Shown here: one piece after another, positions 1-9,225 of the stretch | Numbering within the stretch: position 1 is the stretch's first letter | Layout of the letters: each line of letters begins with the position of its first letter | Origin: JACKAQ01 sp965227145 | GTDB lineage: Bacteria > Calditrichota > Calditrichia > RBG-13-44-9 > J075 | Assembly (NCBI GenBank): GCA_965227145.1 | Contig: OZ245730.1 | Coordinates: 2,914,001 to 2,978,000 of the forward strand | Direction of reading: 5' to 3' | Length of the DNA stretch: 64,000 nucleotides | The notes under the pieces: generated by a model | The model's input: only the letters and a program-made list of their open reading frames with translations | What the model was told of the DNA's origin: nothing | Database searches by the model: none | Made by a program: the position numbers and the translations under genes

Positions 1-26
1 TTTCGCCGGTAAACCGTGTTGTTAGA
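1..26 (+). repeat. attC site, right end only
   Basis: The window opens inside an attC: the inner arm CGCCGGTAAACCG and R' core GTTAGAA are present, and the left half lies outside the window. Confidence 0.9.
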
Positions 27-229
27 AGGCAAATTGAAAAAGGCTAAAAAGACAAAAACCATTTTGGGTTGTTGGAAAAACATAAACTCTTATCTGTTTT
101 GGTTTACCATTTTGTGGTGAACGTTCGTTTTTTGGTGCCAGTTTCTACATGTCGTTTGTTTGCGTCGTTGAGTGCCAACGCATGTTTTGTCTGCGGTGGT
201 TGTTTGTGTGCAAATTGGTTTTGTGCGTT
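27..229. repeat. ORF-less cassette body, family B (type copy)
   Basis: First copy of family B, about 195-205 bp. Other copies: 2505-2696, 4171-4364, 10196-10388, 15583-15778, 15908-16112, 16243-16444, 17322-17516, 19874-20075 and 22653-22855. Landmarks are a GGCAAATYGAAAAAGGCTAAAAAG-like start, TCTGTTTTGGTTTACCA, TTTCTACATGTCGTG and a small hairpin, CGTTGG-TTG-CCAACG in most copies. A short frame is open in four copies but stopped in others (2671 region, 10309 region), so I treat the family as non-coding. No function is recognised. Confidence 0.8.
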
Positions 230-359
230 TCTAACTGGCGGTTGTACCGGACGCAACCGCAGGGCTGTGCTTTCGTTCTAATAAATATTTTGTGCAAATA
301 AGTAAAATAAAATCAACCGGTTGTGTGCAAGTGTTTCGCCGGTAAACCTTTTTGTTAGG
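230..359 (+). repeat. attC site
   Basis: Closes the family B cassette 27-229. TCTAAC start, GTTAGGA end. The inner stem is mismatched (ACGCAAC against GTTTCG), suggesting a recombinant of two attC subtypes. Confidence 0.92.
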
Positions 360-369
360 AACAACTAAG

Positions 370-621
370 GTGAGAGAGTTGATTTCATCTGATCGAAAAA
401 TTGCTTCTGAAATCGGGCGTAAATATTTTAATGGCCAGATTAATTTTGCTGAATTTGAAAATTTGTATCCTGAATCGGAAGATGAAGATATTCAAGATTT
501 GTATTATTTAATTTATCATGAACCAAAGAAAGGTGGTGTTTTGGGAATAAGTGAACGAAAATATAACAGCTACAAAATGGAAGCATTGAAGATTATTGAT
601 AAATTAGAAGAGAGTAAATAA
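370..621 (+). CDS. Cassette ORF, small hypothetical protein
   Basis: About 83 residues, charged and predicted soluble (RELISSDRKIASEIGRKYF near the start, many Glu/Lys). I place the start at GTG 370, 10 bp after the preceding attC. A TTG at 352 inside the attC is in frame and gives 89 residues. There is no strong Shine-Dalgarno. The composition resembles small immunity or antitoxin-like cassette proteins, but I do not recognise a family. About 140 bp of AT-rich sequence with no ORF separates it from its own attC. Confidence 0.6.
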   Translation: MRELISSDRKIASEIGRKYFNGQINFAEFENLYPESEDEDIQDLYYLIYHEPKKGGVLGISERKYNSYKMEALKIIDKLEESK

Positions 622-762
622 AGGTATGGTATACGCACTTGATCTTTTATTCGAAAAGTGTGCTTTTTTCAGGATTTACGAAATCCATTTGTTCTGTTTA
701 TTATAACTATTGTGCTCTATTTTTTTTTATTCTTAACATACTGTAAATTAAAGTTCTGCGCT

Positions 763-913
763 CCTAACTTCCGGTTGTACCGGACGCAACCGCAGGGCTG
801 TTCATTTGTTCTAAATTTTAGTTTGTGCAAACAGTTGTAAAATATTAGCAAATTCGGTGCAAGTGTTGCGCCGGTCCCGAAGGGATGCCTTCGGCATAAA
901 CCGTGTTGTTAGA
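763..913 (+). repeat. attC site with extra internal hairpin
   Basis: Closes the cassette carrying the 370-621 ORF. CCTAAC start, GTTAGAT end, 151 bp instead of about 129. A 22-nt insertion at 876-897 containing CCGAAGGGATGCCTTCGG splits CGGT from AAACCG and can form its own hairpin. Confidence 0.92.
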
Positions 914-1156
914 TTGCAGATTCCGTTAATTTCAAAAAGAAAGACTCCAAAAAATGGAGCAATTGCCAACGCAGAAATAATATTTTAAAGACGTCCGCTT
1001 TTCGTAAGTGAAAGCCTATTTGCGGGATAAATATTTAAGAGTCGGTTTTCGTAAGTGAAAGGTTTTCAGTAGTTTATATTTTTGAGTGTTTGTAAATCTG
1101 TAAGTTTTGTGTGTTTTTCGCAGTTTGTGTTTCGTGGTAAAATTCAGTGTTGCGGT
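914..1156. repeat. ORF-less cassette body, family A (type copy)
   Basis: Family A bodies are about 240 bp. Copies: 914-1156, 1287-1530, 3423-3663, 4495-4735, 6008-6249, 6380-6621, 6752-6994, 9226-9466, 12376-12617, 14461-14703, 15209-15452, 16576-16819 and 16950-17191, with variant 3' halves at 3795-4040 and 22276-22523. Landmarks in order: a CTCC-A6-TGGAG-type hairpin, GCCAACGC, TAATATTTTAAAGACGTCCGC, TTTTCGTAAGTGAAAG (often twice, about 70 bp apart), GATAAATATTTAAGAGTC, TTTATATTTTTGG and TTCGTGGTAAAATT. No frame is conserved on either strand. Confidence 0.85.
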
Positions 1157-1286
1157 TCTAACTTTCGGTTGTACCGGACGCAACCGCAGGGCTGTGCTTT
1201 TGTTCTAAATTTTAGTTTGTGCAAATGGGTTGTAAAATATCAGCAAATTTCGGCGTAGTGTTGCGCCGGTAAACCGTGTTGTTAGA
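1157..1286 (+). repeat. attC site
   Basis: Closes the family A cassette 914-1156. Matched inner stem ACGCAAC/GTTGCG, GTTAGAT end. Confidence 0.93.
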
Positions 1287-1530
1287 TTCAGTTTTGTATT
1301 TTTCAGAAAAGAAAAAACTCCAAAAATGGAGCAAAAGCCAACGCAAAGTTAATATTTTAAAGACGTCCGCGTACGAAAGTGAATGCCAATTTTCAGGATA
1401 AATATTTAAGAGTCGGTTTTTCGTAAGTGAAAGGTTTTCAGCAGTTTATATTTTTGGTTGTTTGCAATTTTGTAAGTTGTTTGTGTTTTTCGCGGTGTAT
1501 TTTTTCGTGGTAAAATTCGGTTTCTGCGGT

Positions 1531-1660
1531 TCTAACTTTCGGTTGTACCGGACGCAACCGCAGGGCTGTGCTTTTGTTCTAAATGTTAGTTTGTGCAAAT
1601 GGGTTGTAAAATATCAGCAAATTCGGTGCAAGTGTTGCGCCGGTAAACCGTGTTGTTAGA
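1531..1660 (+). repeat. attC site
   Basis: Closes the family A ORF-less cassette 1287-1530. Matched ACGCAAC/GTTGCG stem, GTTAGAT end. Confidence 0.93.
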
Positions 1661-1690
1661 TTTTATCTTTTATTTTCATAGGCTGTGGTA

Positions 1691-2368
1691 ATGAAATATA
1701 ACGCTATAGAATTAATTTTAATATTTTTAACATTTTTGATAAGCTTATTGACAAGTTCGGTAATCGATTTCCCTTATAATCTTATCCCTTTTATATTTTT
1801 ATTAGCAATCATAATCTGGCAAAAATTAAAAAAACTTAGTAAAAACCATAAACAAATAAATGAATCAATTGAAGTTTTTGAATATAAATGGATAAATACT
1901 AATATTTTATTTACAATATTTTATTCCTTATATATCATATCACAATTTTTTACAAGTGATATCAATAATGTTAAGATATTATATTTTAGATATTTAGACT
2001 TCCTAATTTTAATTTCATTGTTTATTGTTTTTCATATTTTCACTATACTCTATCTATTCTTCATGATAGGAAATCGATGTCTGGCAATTAATAAAAATGG
2101 AATAATCGCAATTGACAATGAATACAATAATAATAATATTCTACAGGTAGACTATCTTGATACTAATGATCTTCAAGATAAGTTGATTTTTACTTATGCA
2201 AACGGGAAAAAATACTCTCTCAAATTGCTTTCAATACAGAAAGAACAACAAAAAGAGTTTATTGCTAAACTTATCGAAGAATTAAAACATAAAAAGTCTA
2301 TAAAGCTCAATAATTTCAACAAATTATTAAATCGTTATACGTTCAGCGAATCTAATAGTATTGATTAA
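1691..2368 (+). CDS. Cassette ORF, four-helix membrane protein
   Basis: 225 residues from ATG 1691 (an in-frame GTG at 1685 is also possible), starting about 30 bp after the attC core. Four hydrophobic stretches at roughly residues 4-20, 25-42, 65-85 and 100-124 predict an inner-membrane protein. The C-terminal 95 residues are hydrophilic and lysine-rich (QKEQQKEFIAKLIEELKHKKS) and probably cytoplasmic. Very AT-rich codon use. No family recognised. The stop lies 8 bp before the attC. Confidence 0.72.
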   Translation: MKYNAIELILIFLTFLISLLTSSVIDFPYNLIPFIFLLAIIIWQKLKKLSKNHKQINESIEVFEYKWINTNILFTIFYSLYIISQFFTSDINNVKILYFRYLDFLILISLFIVFHIFTILYLFFMIGNRCLAINKNGIIAIDNEYNNNNILQVDYLDTNDLQDKLIFTYANGKKYSLKLLSIQKEQQKEFIAKLIEELKHKKSIKLNNFNKLLNRYTFSESNSID

Positions 2369-2375
2369 TAAAATT

Positions 2376-2504
2376 TCTAACTTTCGGTTGTACCGGACGC
2401 AACCGCAGGGCTGTGCTTTCATTCTAAATTTTTAGTTGTGCAAACAGTTGTAAAACATTAGCAAAATTCGGCGTAGTGTTGCGCCGGTAAACCGTGTTGT
2501 TAGA
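2376..2504 (+). repeat. attC site
   Basis: Closes the cassette carrying the 1691-2368 ORF. TCTAAC start, matched ACGCAAC/GTTGCG stem, GTTAGAA end. Confidence 0.93.
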
Positions 2505-2696
2505 AGGCGAATCAAAAAAGACGGATAACCAATTTGTTGTTGGAAAAACATAAACTCTTATCTGTTTTGGTTTACCATTTTGTGGTAAACGTTCGTTTTT
2601 TGGTGCCAGTTTCTACATGTCGTGTTTTTGCGTCGCTGGTTGCCAACGCACGTTTTGTCTGCGGTGGTTGTTAGTGTGCAAATCGTTTTGTGCTGT

Positions 2697-2827
2697 TCTA
2701 ACTGGCGGTTGTACCGGACGAAACCGCAGGGCTGGCAGTTTCTTTCTAAAAAATATTCTGTGCAAATAAGTTTAATAAAATCAGCCGGTTGTGTGCAAGT
2801 GTTTCGCCGGTAAACCTTTTTGTTAGA
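2697..2827 (+). repeat. attC site, GAAAC subtype
   Basis: Closes the family B cassette 2505-2696. Second attC subtype: GGACGAAACC pairs with GTTTCGCC, a compensatory change from ACGCAAC/GTTGCG. Ends CTTTTTGTTAGAA. Confidence 0.93.
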
Positions 2828-2833
2828 AAAAAT

Positions 2834-3124
2834 ATGAAGTTAAAAGATCAATTATTGTTTCACCTTAAAAATCATATGCACAAACTAATTGATGATAACG
2901 ATTTTGGTTTATTAGAGGATACAGCAAATTTATCGAACGCTTTGCAAACTGGTAAATTGGAACAATTGCCATACGATGAACAAATATTTTGGCTTAATAA
3001 AGTTGATGGAATATATCGCTATTTTATTAGGGATGGAAATCCAAATTACTGTAACAACTCCGATATAAAAAAAATATTAGAAATTATTGGTTCAGAATTA
3101 AAATCTTTAAAAAAGAAGTTATAA
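2834..3124 (+). CDS. Cassette ORF, small soluble hypothetical protein
   Basis: 96 residues from ATG 2834, 6 bp after the attC core. Predicted all-helical and soluble (KLKDQLLFHLKNHMHKL, then EQLPYDEQIFWLNKVDGIYRYF). No known family recognised. A second, C-terminally altered copy lies outside the array at 32359-32604, also just after an attC-like R' core. The 168 bp between the stop and the next attC is the 3' half of a family A module. Confidence 0.72.
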   Translation: MKLKDQLLFHLKNHMHKLIDDNDFGLLEDTANLSNALQTGKLEQLPYDEQIFWLNKVDGIYRYFIRDGNPNYCNNSDIKKILEIIGSELKSLKKKL

Positions 3125-3292
3125 CTAAACTTCAAGCCAAATAGAAAGCCAATTTGAGGGATAAATATTTAAGAGTCGGTTTTCGTAAGTGAAAGGTTTT
3201 CAGTAGTTTATATTTTTGGTTGTTTGCAAGTTTGTAAGTTTTGTGTGTTTTTTCTCTGTATTTTTTTCGTGGTAAAATTCAGTTTTTGCGGT

Positions 3293-3422
3293 TCTAACTT
3301 TCGGTTGTACCGGACGCAACCGCAGGGCTGTGCTTTCGTTCTAAATTTTAGTTTGTGCAAATGGGTTGTAAAACATCAGCAAATTCGGTGCAAGTGTTGC
3401 GCCGGTAAACCGTGTTGTTAGA
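3293..3422 (+). repeat. attC site
   Basis: Closes the cassette carrying the 2834-3124 ORF, with a family A 3' module in between. Matched ACGCAAC/GTTGCG stem. Confidence 0.93.
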
Positions 3423-3663
3423 TTCGGTTTTGTGTTTTCAGAAAAGAAAAACTCCAAAAAATGGAGCAATTGCCAACGCCAAAATAATATTTAAAAAGAT
3501 GTCCGTAAACGAAAGTGAAAGCTGATTTGACGAATAATATTTAAGAGTCGGCTTTTCGTAAGTGAAAGGTTTTCAGTAGTTTATATTTTTGGTTGTTTGT
3601 AATTCAGTAAGTTTTGTGTGTTTTAGCGGCGTATTTTTTCGTGGTAAATTTAAGTGTTGCGGT

Positions 3664-3794
3664 TCTAACTTTCGGTTGTACCGGACGCAACCGCAGGGCT
3701 GTGCTTTTGTTCTAAATTTTAGTTTGTGCAAAATGGGTTGTAAAATATTAGCAAATTCGGTGCATGTGTTGCGCCGGTAAACCGTGTTGTTAGA
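3664..3794 (+). repeat. attC site
   Basis: Closes the family A ORF-less cassette 3423-3663. Matched stem, GTTAGAT end. Confidence 0.93.
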
Positions 3795-4040
3795 TTCAGT
3801 TTTGTATTTTTCAAAAAAGAAAAGACTCCAGAAAACGGAGCAATTGCAAACGCAGAAATAATTTTTAAAGGACGTCCGCAAACCAAAGAGTAAGCCAATT
3901 TGCGGGATAAATATTTAAGAGTCCGCGCTTCAAAGAGTGTGGTTTTGGCAGGTTTTATTTTTACTTTTTTGATTTCTGTCAGTGTTTTGATCAGTCAAAA
4001 TTTTTTTATTTTTCAGTGCAATGCAATTTAGTGTTGTGGT

Positions 4041-4170
4041 TCTAACTGTCGGTTGTACCGGACGCAACCGCAGGGCTGTGCTATCTTTCTAAATTTTAGT
4101 TTGTGCAAAATGGTTGTAAAATATTAGCAAATTCGGTGCAAGTGTTGCGCCGGTAAACCGTGTTGTTAGA
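4041..4170 (+). repeat. attC site
   Basis: Closes an ORF-less cassette (3795-4040) that joins a family A 5' half to a different 3' half (TTCAAAGAGTGTGGTTTTGG, shared with 22276-22523). TCTAACTGTCGG arm. Confidence 0.92.
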
Positions 4171-4364
4171 TGGCAAAACGAAAAAGACGAAGAACATTTT
4201 GGGCTGTTGAGAAAACATAAACTCTTATCTGTTTTGGTTTACCATTTAGTGGTGAACGTTCGTTTTTTGGTGCCAGTTTCTACATGTCGTTTGTTTGCGT
4301 CGTTGGTTGCCAACGCATATTTTTTCTGCGGTGGTTGTTTGTGCGCAAGTACGTTTTGTGCTGC

Positions 4365-4494
4365 TCTAACTGGCGGTTGTACCGGACGAAACCGCAGGGC
4401 TTGCGGTTTCTTTCTAAAAAATATTTGTGCAAATAAGTTGTATAAAATCAGCTAATTATGTGCCGGTGTTTCGCCGGTAAACCTTTTTGTTAGA
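4365..4494 (+). repeat. attC site, GAAAC subtype
   Basis: Closes the family B cassette 4171-4364. ACGAAAC pairs with GTTTCG; ends CTTTTTGTTAGAT. Confidence 0.92.
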
Positions 4495-4735
4495 TTCAGT
4501 TTTGTATTTTCAGAAAAGAAAAACTCCAAAAAATGGAGCAATTGCCAACGCAAAAATAATATTTTAAAGATGTCCGCAAACCAAAGCGAAAGCTAATTTG
4601 ATGAATAATATTTAAGAGTCGATTTTTCGTAAGTGAAAGGTTTTCAGTAGTTTATATTTTTGGTTGTTTGTAAATCTGTAAGTTTTGTGTGTTTTTCGCG
4701 GTGTATTTTTTCGTGGTAAAATTTAGTGTTGCGGT

Positions 4736-4864
4736 TCTAACTTTCGGTTGTACCGGACGCAACCGCAGGGCTGTGCTTTTGTTCTAAATTTAAGTTTGTG
4801 CAAACAGTTGTAAAATATCAGCAAATTCGGTGCATGTGTTGCGCCGGTAAACCGTGTTGTTAGA
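4736..4864 (+). repeat. attC site
   Basis: Closes the family A cassette 4495-4735. Matched ACGCAAC/GTTGCG stem. Confidence 0.93.
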
Positions 4865-5111
4865 TTCAGTTTTGTATTTTTACAAAAAAGAAAAGACTCC
4901 GAAAAATGGAGCAAAAGCCAACGCAAAGTAAATATTTTAAAGACGTCCTCTTTTCGTAAGTGAAAGCCAGTTTGCGGGATAAATATTTAAGAGTCGGTTT
5001 AATTTAGTGCTGGGTTTTTGCAAGTTTATATTTTGGTTTTGTGGTCAACTGCGGGCTTCTGTAAAAATGTAAGTCAGTTGGCGGAGCTTTGTAAAAACAA
5101 AGTGTTGCGTT
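4865..5111. repeat. ORF-less cassette body, family C (type copy)
   Basis: Family C has the family A 5' half up to GATAAATATTTAAGAGTCGG, then a different 3' half: TTTAATTTAGTGCTGGG, GTGGTCAACTGCGGGCTTC, AAGTCAGTTGGCGGAGC. Other copies: 8849-9095, 14833-15079 and 21898-22145; the 3' half alone follows the ORF that ends at 19625. The copy at 14833 with its attC differs from this one by a single base over 375 bp. Confidence 0.85.
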
Positions 5112-5240
5112 TCTAACTTTCGGTTGTACCGGACGCAACCGCAGGGCTGTGCTTTTGTTCTAAAAAATATTTGTGCAAATGGGTTGTAAAAATTCAGCAA
5201 ATTGTGGCGTAGTGTTGCGCCGGTAAACCTTTTTGTTAGC
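5112..5240 (+). repeat. attC site
   Basis: Closes the family C cassette 4865-5111. Ends CTTTTTGTTAGCC, so the R' core departs slightly from GTTRRRY. Confidence 0.91.
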
Positions 5241-5254
5241 CTAAAGGAGAATCG

Positions 5255-5863
5255 ATGCCAAGGTTTTCAATCTTCAGTGATGAAAAAAGACTTGAACAAT
5301 CGATAAAAGATGTTCATTCAAAACTCAAAGATGGTTGTGACACTAAAGCGATACCAGAATCATTGGCAGATATTTACCAGGAAAAAGAGATTGAAAAATT
5401 GTTGCAAATAATAAAAAGCATAAATAATGAAAATCCAAATTCCTTAAAAAAAGCTATCTTTAAATCTGCTGCTTTTACCGCATTGCTGATAAATTTCTTA
5501 ACTGTATATTTACTTTTTTATGATGGAATAAATCAAGATTGGAATCAATCAATTCGGTTATTTTTATTGTTGTCAAGTAACATTATTGTAATAATTGGCA
5601 TACTAAATAGATATACTTTTTTATATATTTTTGCAATCGCTTGTGGCATTTTAATGTTGTATCCTGAGGCTCAATTCAGACTTCTAACAAAATATTTATC
5701 AACAACATTGTCTATTTATATTATCGCGGTAACTGTTGTAATAGCACTTGTGTTAATATTTTTTAGCTGGATTTTAAAACGTTCTAGCTCAATAGAATTG
5801 TATTCGGTAAGTAAAATTCTAAAACAAAATAGTTTAGACTTTGAAGAATTTTTAACAAAGTAA
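5255..5863 (+). CDS. Cassette ORF, membrane protein with soluble N-terminus
   Basis: 202 residues from ATG 5255, preceded by AAAGGAG at a good distance, one of the few cassette genes with a clear ribosome binding site. Residues 1-70 are hydrophilic and helical. Four hydrophobic segments follow at about 72-92, 102-118, 120-138 and 147-172, then a short charged tail (KILKQNSLDFEEFLTK). Predicted inner-membrane protein; no family recognised. The stop lies 15 bp before the attC. Confidence 0.75.
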   Translation: MPRFSIFSDEKRLEQSIKDVHSKLKDGCDTKAIPESLADIYQEKEIEKLLQIIKSINNENPNSLKKAIFKSAAFTALLINFLTVYLLFYDGINQDWNQSIRLFLLLSSNIIVIIGILNRYTFLYIFAIACGILMLYPEAQFRLLTKYLSTTLSIYIIAVTVVIALVLIFFSWILKRSSSIELYSVSKILKQNSLDFEEFLTK

Positions 5864-5877
5864 GGTTAATATTTTTG

Positions 5878-6007
5878 GCTAACTGTCGGTTGTACCGGAC
5901 GCAACAGCAGGGCTGTGCTTTTGTTCTAAATTTTAAGTTGTGCAAATGGGTTGTAAAACATCTGCAAATTTGGTGCAAGTATTGCGCCGGTAAACCGTGT
6001 TGTTAGA
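5878..6007 (+). repeat. attC site
   Basis: Closes the cassette carrying the 5255-5863 ORF. GCTAAC start, GTTAGAT end; the loop-side sequence is GCAACAGCAGGG instead of GCAACCGCAGGG. Confidence 0.92.
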
Positions 6008-6249
6008 TTTAGTTTTGTGTTTTCAGAAAAGAAAAAACTCCAAAAAATGGAGCAATTGCCAACGCTGAAATAATATTTTAAAAGATGTCCGCAAACGAAA
6101 GTGAAAGCTGATTTGACGAATAATATTTAAGAGTCGGTTTTTCGTAAGTGAGAGGTTTTCAGTAGTTTATATTTTTGGTTGTTTGCAGTTTCGTAAGTTT
6201 TGTGTGTTTTTCGCTGTATTTTTTTCGTGGTAAATTTTAGTGTTGCGGT

Positions 6250-6379
6250 TCTAACTTTCGGTTGTACCGGACGCAACCGCAGGGCTGTGCTTTCGTTCTA
6301 AATTTTAGTTTGTGCAAATAAGTTTAATAAAATCAGCAAATTGTGGCGTAGTGTTGCGCCGGTAAACCGTGTTGTTAGA
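6250..6379 (+). repeat. attC site
   Basis: Closes the family A ORF-less cassette 6008-6249. Matched stem. Confidence 0.93.
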
Positions 6380-6621
6380 TTCAGTTTTGTGAGTTTTTAA
6401 AAGAAAAGGCTCCAAAAAATGGAGCAATTGCCAACACAAAAATAATATTTTAAAGATGTCCGCAAACCAAATCGAAAGCTAATTTGATGAATAATATTTA
6501 AGAGTCGGTTTTACGTAAGTGAAAGGTTTTCAGCAGTTTAATTTTTGATTGTTTGTAAATCTGTAAGTTTTGTGGGTTTTTCGCGGCGTATTTTTTCGTG
6601 GTAAAATTCAGTTTTTGCGGT

Positions 6622-6751
6622 TCTAACTTTCGGTTGTACCGGACGAAACCGCAGGGCTGGCAGTTTCTTTCTAAAAAATATCTGTGCAAATAAGTCAAAT
6701 AAAATCAGCCGGTTGTGTGCAAGTGTTTCGCCGGTAAACCTTTTTGTTAGA
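6622..6751 (+). repeat. attC site, GAAAC subtype
   Basis: Closes the family A cassette 6380-6621. ACGAAAC pairs with GTTTCG; this subtype is usually found on family B. Confidence 0.92.
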
Positions 6752-6994
6752 TTCAGTTTTGTATTTTCAGAAAAGAAAAACTCCAAAAAATGGAGCAATT
6801 GCCAACGCAGAAATAATATTTTAAAAGACGTCCGCTTTCCGTAAGTGAAAGCCAATTTGATGAATAATATTTAAGAGTCGGTTTTTCGTAAGTGAAAGGT
6901 TTTCAGTAGTTTATATTTTTGGTTGTTTGTAAAACCTTAAGTTTTGTGTGTTTTTCGCAGTTTATTTTTTCGTGGTAAAATTCAGTGTTGCGGT

Positions 6995-7124
6995 TCTAAC
7001 TTTCGGTTGTACCGGACGCAACCGCAGGGCTGTGCTTTCGTTCTAATAAATATTTTGTGCAAATAAGTAAAATAAAATCAACCGGTTGTGTGCAAGTGTT
7101 TCGCCGGTAAACCTTTTTGTTAGG
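6995..7124 (+). repeat. attC site
   Basis: Closes the family A cassette 6752-6994. Mixed arms (ACGCAAC with GTTTCG), GTTAGGA end; its right half matches the attC at 230-359. Confidence 0.91.
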
Positions 7125-7144
7125 ACTAAAAAACTTGTAAAAAA

Positions 7145-7528
7145 ATGACAGAAATTATCTCAGAGTTAGAAAAAGAATATTACAAATACGGTAAAATCAT
7201 AGAAGCTCCGAAAAAATTTTTACAATTTCATACGATACCGCAACATGATGGAAGAGCACATATAGAATATGAAGGCAGCGACTTAATTTATGTGATTACT
7301 GAAAGAGGAATTAGATTTAATGAAAAAAGGACTACAAACCCGGATGAATTATTATTCTGGTTAATAAGTGATCTAACATTTGAGATAGCAAACGAACTCA
7401 GTATAAATGAATGTAAAACAAATGAAGAATATAGAAAAAAACTATTTTTAAGGCAGGAAGCACTAATAGGTCGCATAAACCAAGAATGGGAAAAACAATT
7501 AAAAAAATATCATGATAAACTATTGTAA
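7145..7528 (+). CDS. Imm63-like immunity protein (cassette)
   Basis: 127 residues from ATG 7145, 20 bp after the attC core. Soluble alpha/beta protein. The arrangement EYEGSDLIYVITERGIRFNEKRTTNPDEL, a hydrophobic LLFWLISDLTFEIANEL segment and a final RQEALIGRINQEWEKQL helix resembles the Imm63 family of polymorphic-toxin immunity proteins (YxxxxERG, D/E-LL, REALxxxLxxxW). Such proteins neutralise a cognate toxin delivered by neighbours. There is no toxin beside it, so it would be an orphan immunity gene, as is common in integrons. Assignment is from memory of the family pattern. Confidence 0.55.
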   Translation: MTEIISELEKEYYKYGKIIEAPKKFLQFHTIPQHDGRAHIEYEGSDLIYVITERGIRFNEKRTTNPDELLFWLISDLTFEIANELSINECKTNEEYRKKLFLRQEALIGRINQEWEKQLKKYHDKLL

Positions 7529-7554
7529 ATCTTTGTATTACCTGCAACTGTCGT

Positions 7555-7684
7555 CCTAACTTCCGGTTGTACCGGACGCAACCGCAGGGCTGTGTTTTTG
7601 TTCTAAATTTTAGTTTGTGCAAAAGGGTTGTAAAATATCAGCAAATTCGGTGCAAGTGTTGCGCCGGTAAACCGTGTTGTTAGA
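7555..7684 (+). repeat. attC site
   Basis: Closes the Imm63-like cassette. CCTAAC start, GTTAGAC end, matched stem. Confidence 0.93.
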
Positions 7685-7706
7685 CTTTATTAATAAATAT
7701 TTTAAA

Positions 7707-8462
7707 ATGACAGATGCTCAGATAAAATATGGTACATGGAACATCAAGAAAGGATTTGTCCCTCCAAAGGACTCCGTGACCTTGTTTGACGAATACAGAC
7801 CTTCTGACAAGCTCAGCTTGGTCGTCACACAAACGAATTTAACCTCATATCAACAACAAAAAAATATAGATGAGTGGTGTGACAAACTACCTGCATTGAG
7901 TGAAGTAAAGTTCCTTTGGATGCCTTCTAAAGTGAATCAGAAAATTTTTGACGCAGTTTGTAAAATGTCAAACATTGAAGGTTTGTGGATAAAATGGAGT
8001 GGAATCAAAAAATTAGATCAATTAGCCCAACTTAAAAATCTAAAGTATTTTAAGCTTGGAAGTTCGTCACAAGTTGAAAGCATAGAAGCCCTTGAAAGCT
8101 TGACAAATCTTGAAACTTTGGAATTAGAGCAATTAAATAAAATAACAAACTTCAATGTAATCGGGAGCTTAACTCAATTGCAAGGGCTAGGTCTTGATGG
8201 TAGTTTGTGGACAGCTCAAAAAATTGATTCTTTGGAACCAGTCAGCTATTTAGAGAAATTGAAATATTTAACTACAACCAATTCTCAAATCAAAGACAAA
8301 TCATTTGACCCATTATTAGGATTGACTGAATTAGTGCGGTTTAATTGTTCATGGAACTATCCTGAGTCAGAATTTGAAAAATTGAATTCATTGCCTAATC
8401 TAAAGTACGGGAATATTGAGACTTCCTGGAAAGAATTGAAAGCCAAAATGAGAATAGAATAA
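7707..8462 (+). CDS. Cassette ORF, leucine-rich-repeat protein
   Basis: 251 residues from ATG 7707 (an in-frame TTG at 7674 lies inside the attC). From about residue 65 on there are irregular 22-26-residue repeats of the type LxxLxxLxxLxLxx (LAQLKNLKYFKLG, LESLTNLETLELEQL, IGSLTQLQGLGLDG, YLEKLKYLTTTNSQI, LLGLTELVRFNCSW, LNSLPNLKYGNIE). No signal peptide, so a cytoplasmic binding protein is likely. LRR proteins bind other proteins; the partner is unknown. It is one of the largest cassette products here. Confidence 0.75.
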   Translation: MTDAQIKYGTWNIKKGFVPPKDSVTLFDEYRPSDKLSLVVTQTNLTSYQQQKNIDEWCDKLPALSEVKFLWMPSKVNQKIFDAVCKMSNIEGLWIKWSGIKKLDQLAQLKNLKYFKLGSSSQVESIEALESLTNLETLELEQLNKITNFNVIGSLTQLQGLGLDGSLWTAQKIDSLEPVSYLEKLKYLTTTNSQIKDKSFDPLLGLTELVRFNCSWNYPESEFEKLNSLPNLKYGNIETSWKELKAKMRIE

Positions 8463-8718
8463 AAAGTGTACCAAAAGAACAATAAGCAATAGCTTCCTTC
8501 GGGATGCTAATGCTCTCAGCCAAAAGAATTTTAACAAAACCAATATTAAAAAAATTCCTTTTTTTAAATTGGTGATAAAGCAGATTTTGACAGTGATTCT
8601 TATCCGTAATTGTGGTTTATAACCACTGTAGTAAAATCGGGTCTTCTGTTATCTGTCAGTGTTTTTTGGTCATTCAACGTGTTGTAAATTGGTCTTGTGC
8701 AAACCGTAGCTCTGCTCG
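8463..8718. other. Non-coding tail of the LRR cassette
   Basis: 256 bp without an ORF. The right end (CTGTCAGTGTTTTTTGGTCA) matches the alternative 3' module in the ORF-less cassettes at 3795 and 22276. The left part is unique AT-rich sequence in which I see nothing. Confidence 0.6.
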
Positions 8719-8848
8719 TCTAACTATCGGTTGTACCGGACGCAACCGCAGGGCTGTGCTTTTGTTCTAAGTTTTAGTTTGTGCAAATGGGTTGTAAAAT
8801 ATCAGCAAATTGTGGCGTAGTATTGCGCCGGTAAACCGTGTTGTTAGA
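8719..8848 (+). repeat. attC site
   Basis: Closes the LRR cassette. TCTAACTATCGG arm, matched ACGCAAC/TTGCG inner stem, GTTAGAT end. Confidence 0.92.
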
Positions 8849-9095
8849 TTTCGATTTTGTATTTTTTCAAAAAAGAAAGACTCCAAAAAATGGAGCAAAA
8901 GCCAACGCAAAGTAAATATTTTAAAGACGCCCTCTTTTCGTAAGTGAAAGCCAGTTTGCGGGATAAATATTTAAGAGTCGGTTTAATTTAGTGCTGGGTT
9001 TTTGCAAGTTTATATTTTGGTTTTGTGGTCAACTGCGGGCTTCTGTAAAAATGTAAGTCAGTTGGCGGAGCTTTGAAAAAACAACGTGTTGCGGT

Positions 9096-9225
9096 TCTAA
9101 CTTTCGGTTGTACCGGACGCAACCGCAGGGCTGTGCTTTTGTTCTAAATTTTAGTTTGTGCAAATGGGTTGTAAAATATCAGCAAATTCGGTGCAAGTGT
9201 TGCGCCGGTAAACCTTTTTGTTAGA
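9096..9225 (+). repeat. attC site
   Basis: Closes the family C cassette 8849-9095. Ends CTTTTTGTTAGAT. Confidence 0.92.

Noticed and set aside
69..281. Recurrent Cys-rich frame of family B (HKLLSVLVYHFVVN...)
   Set aside because: Stopped by TTAG near 2671 and by TGA near 10310 and altered in the 15583 and 15908 copies, so not conserved as protein.
1462..1659. Recurrent small frame through attC ending ...QQIRCKCCAGKPCC
   Set aside because: The frame is the attC sequence itself and ends at the TAG of the R' core in many copies; it has no ribosome site and merely follows the repeat.
3573..3881. Minus-strand frames across cassettes and attC
   Set aside because: They run across cassette borders, change with each copy and have no start signals.
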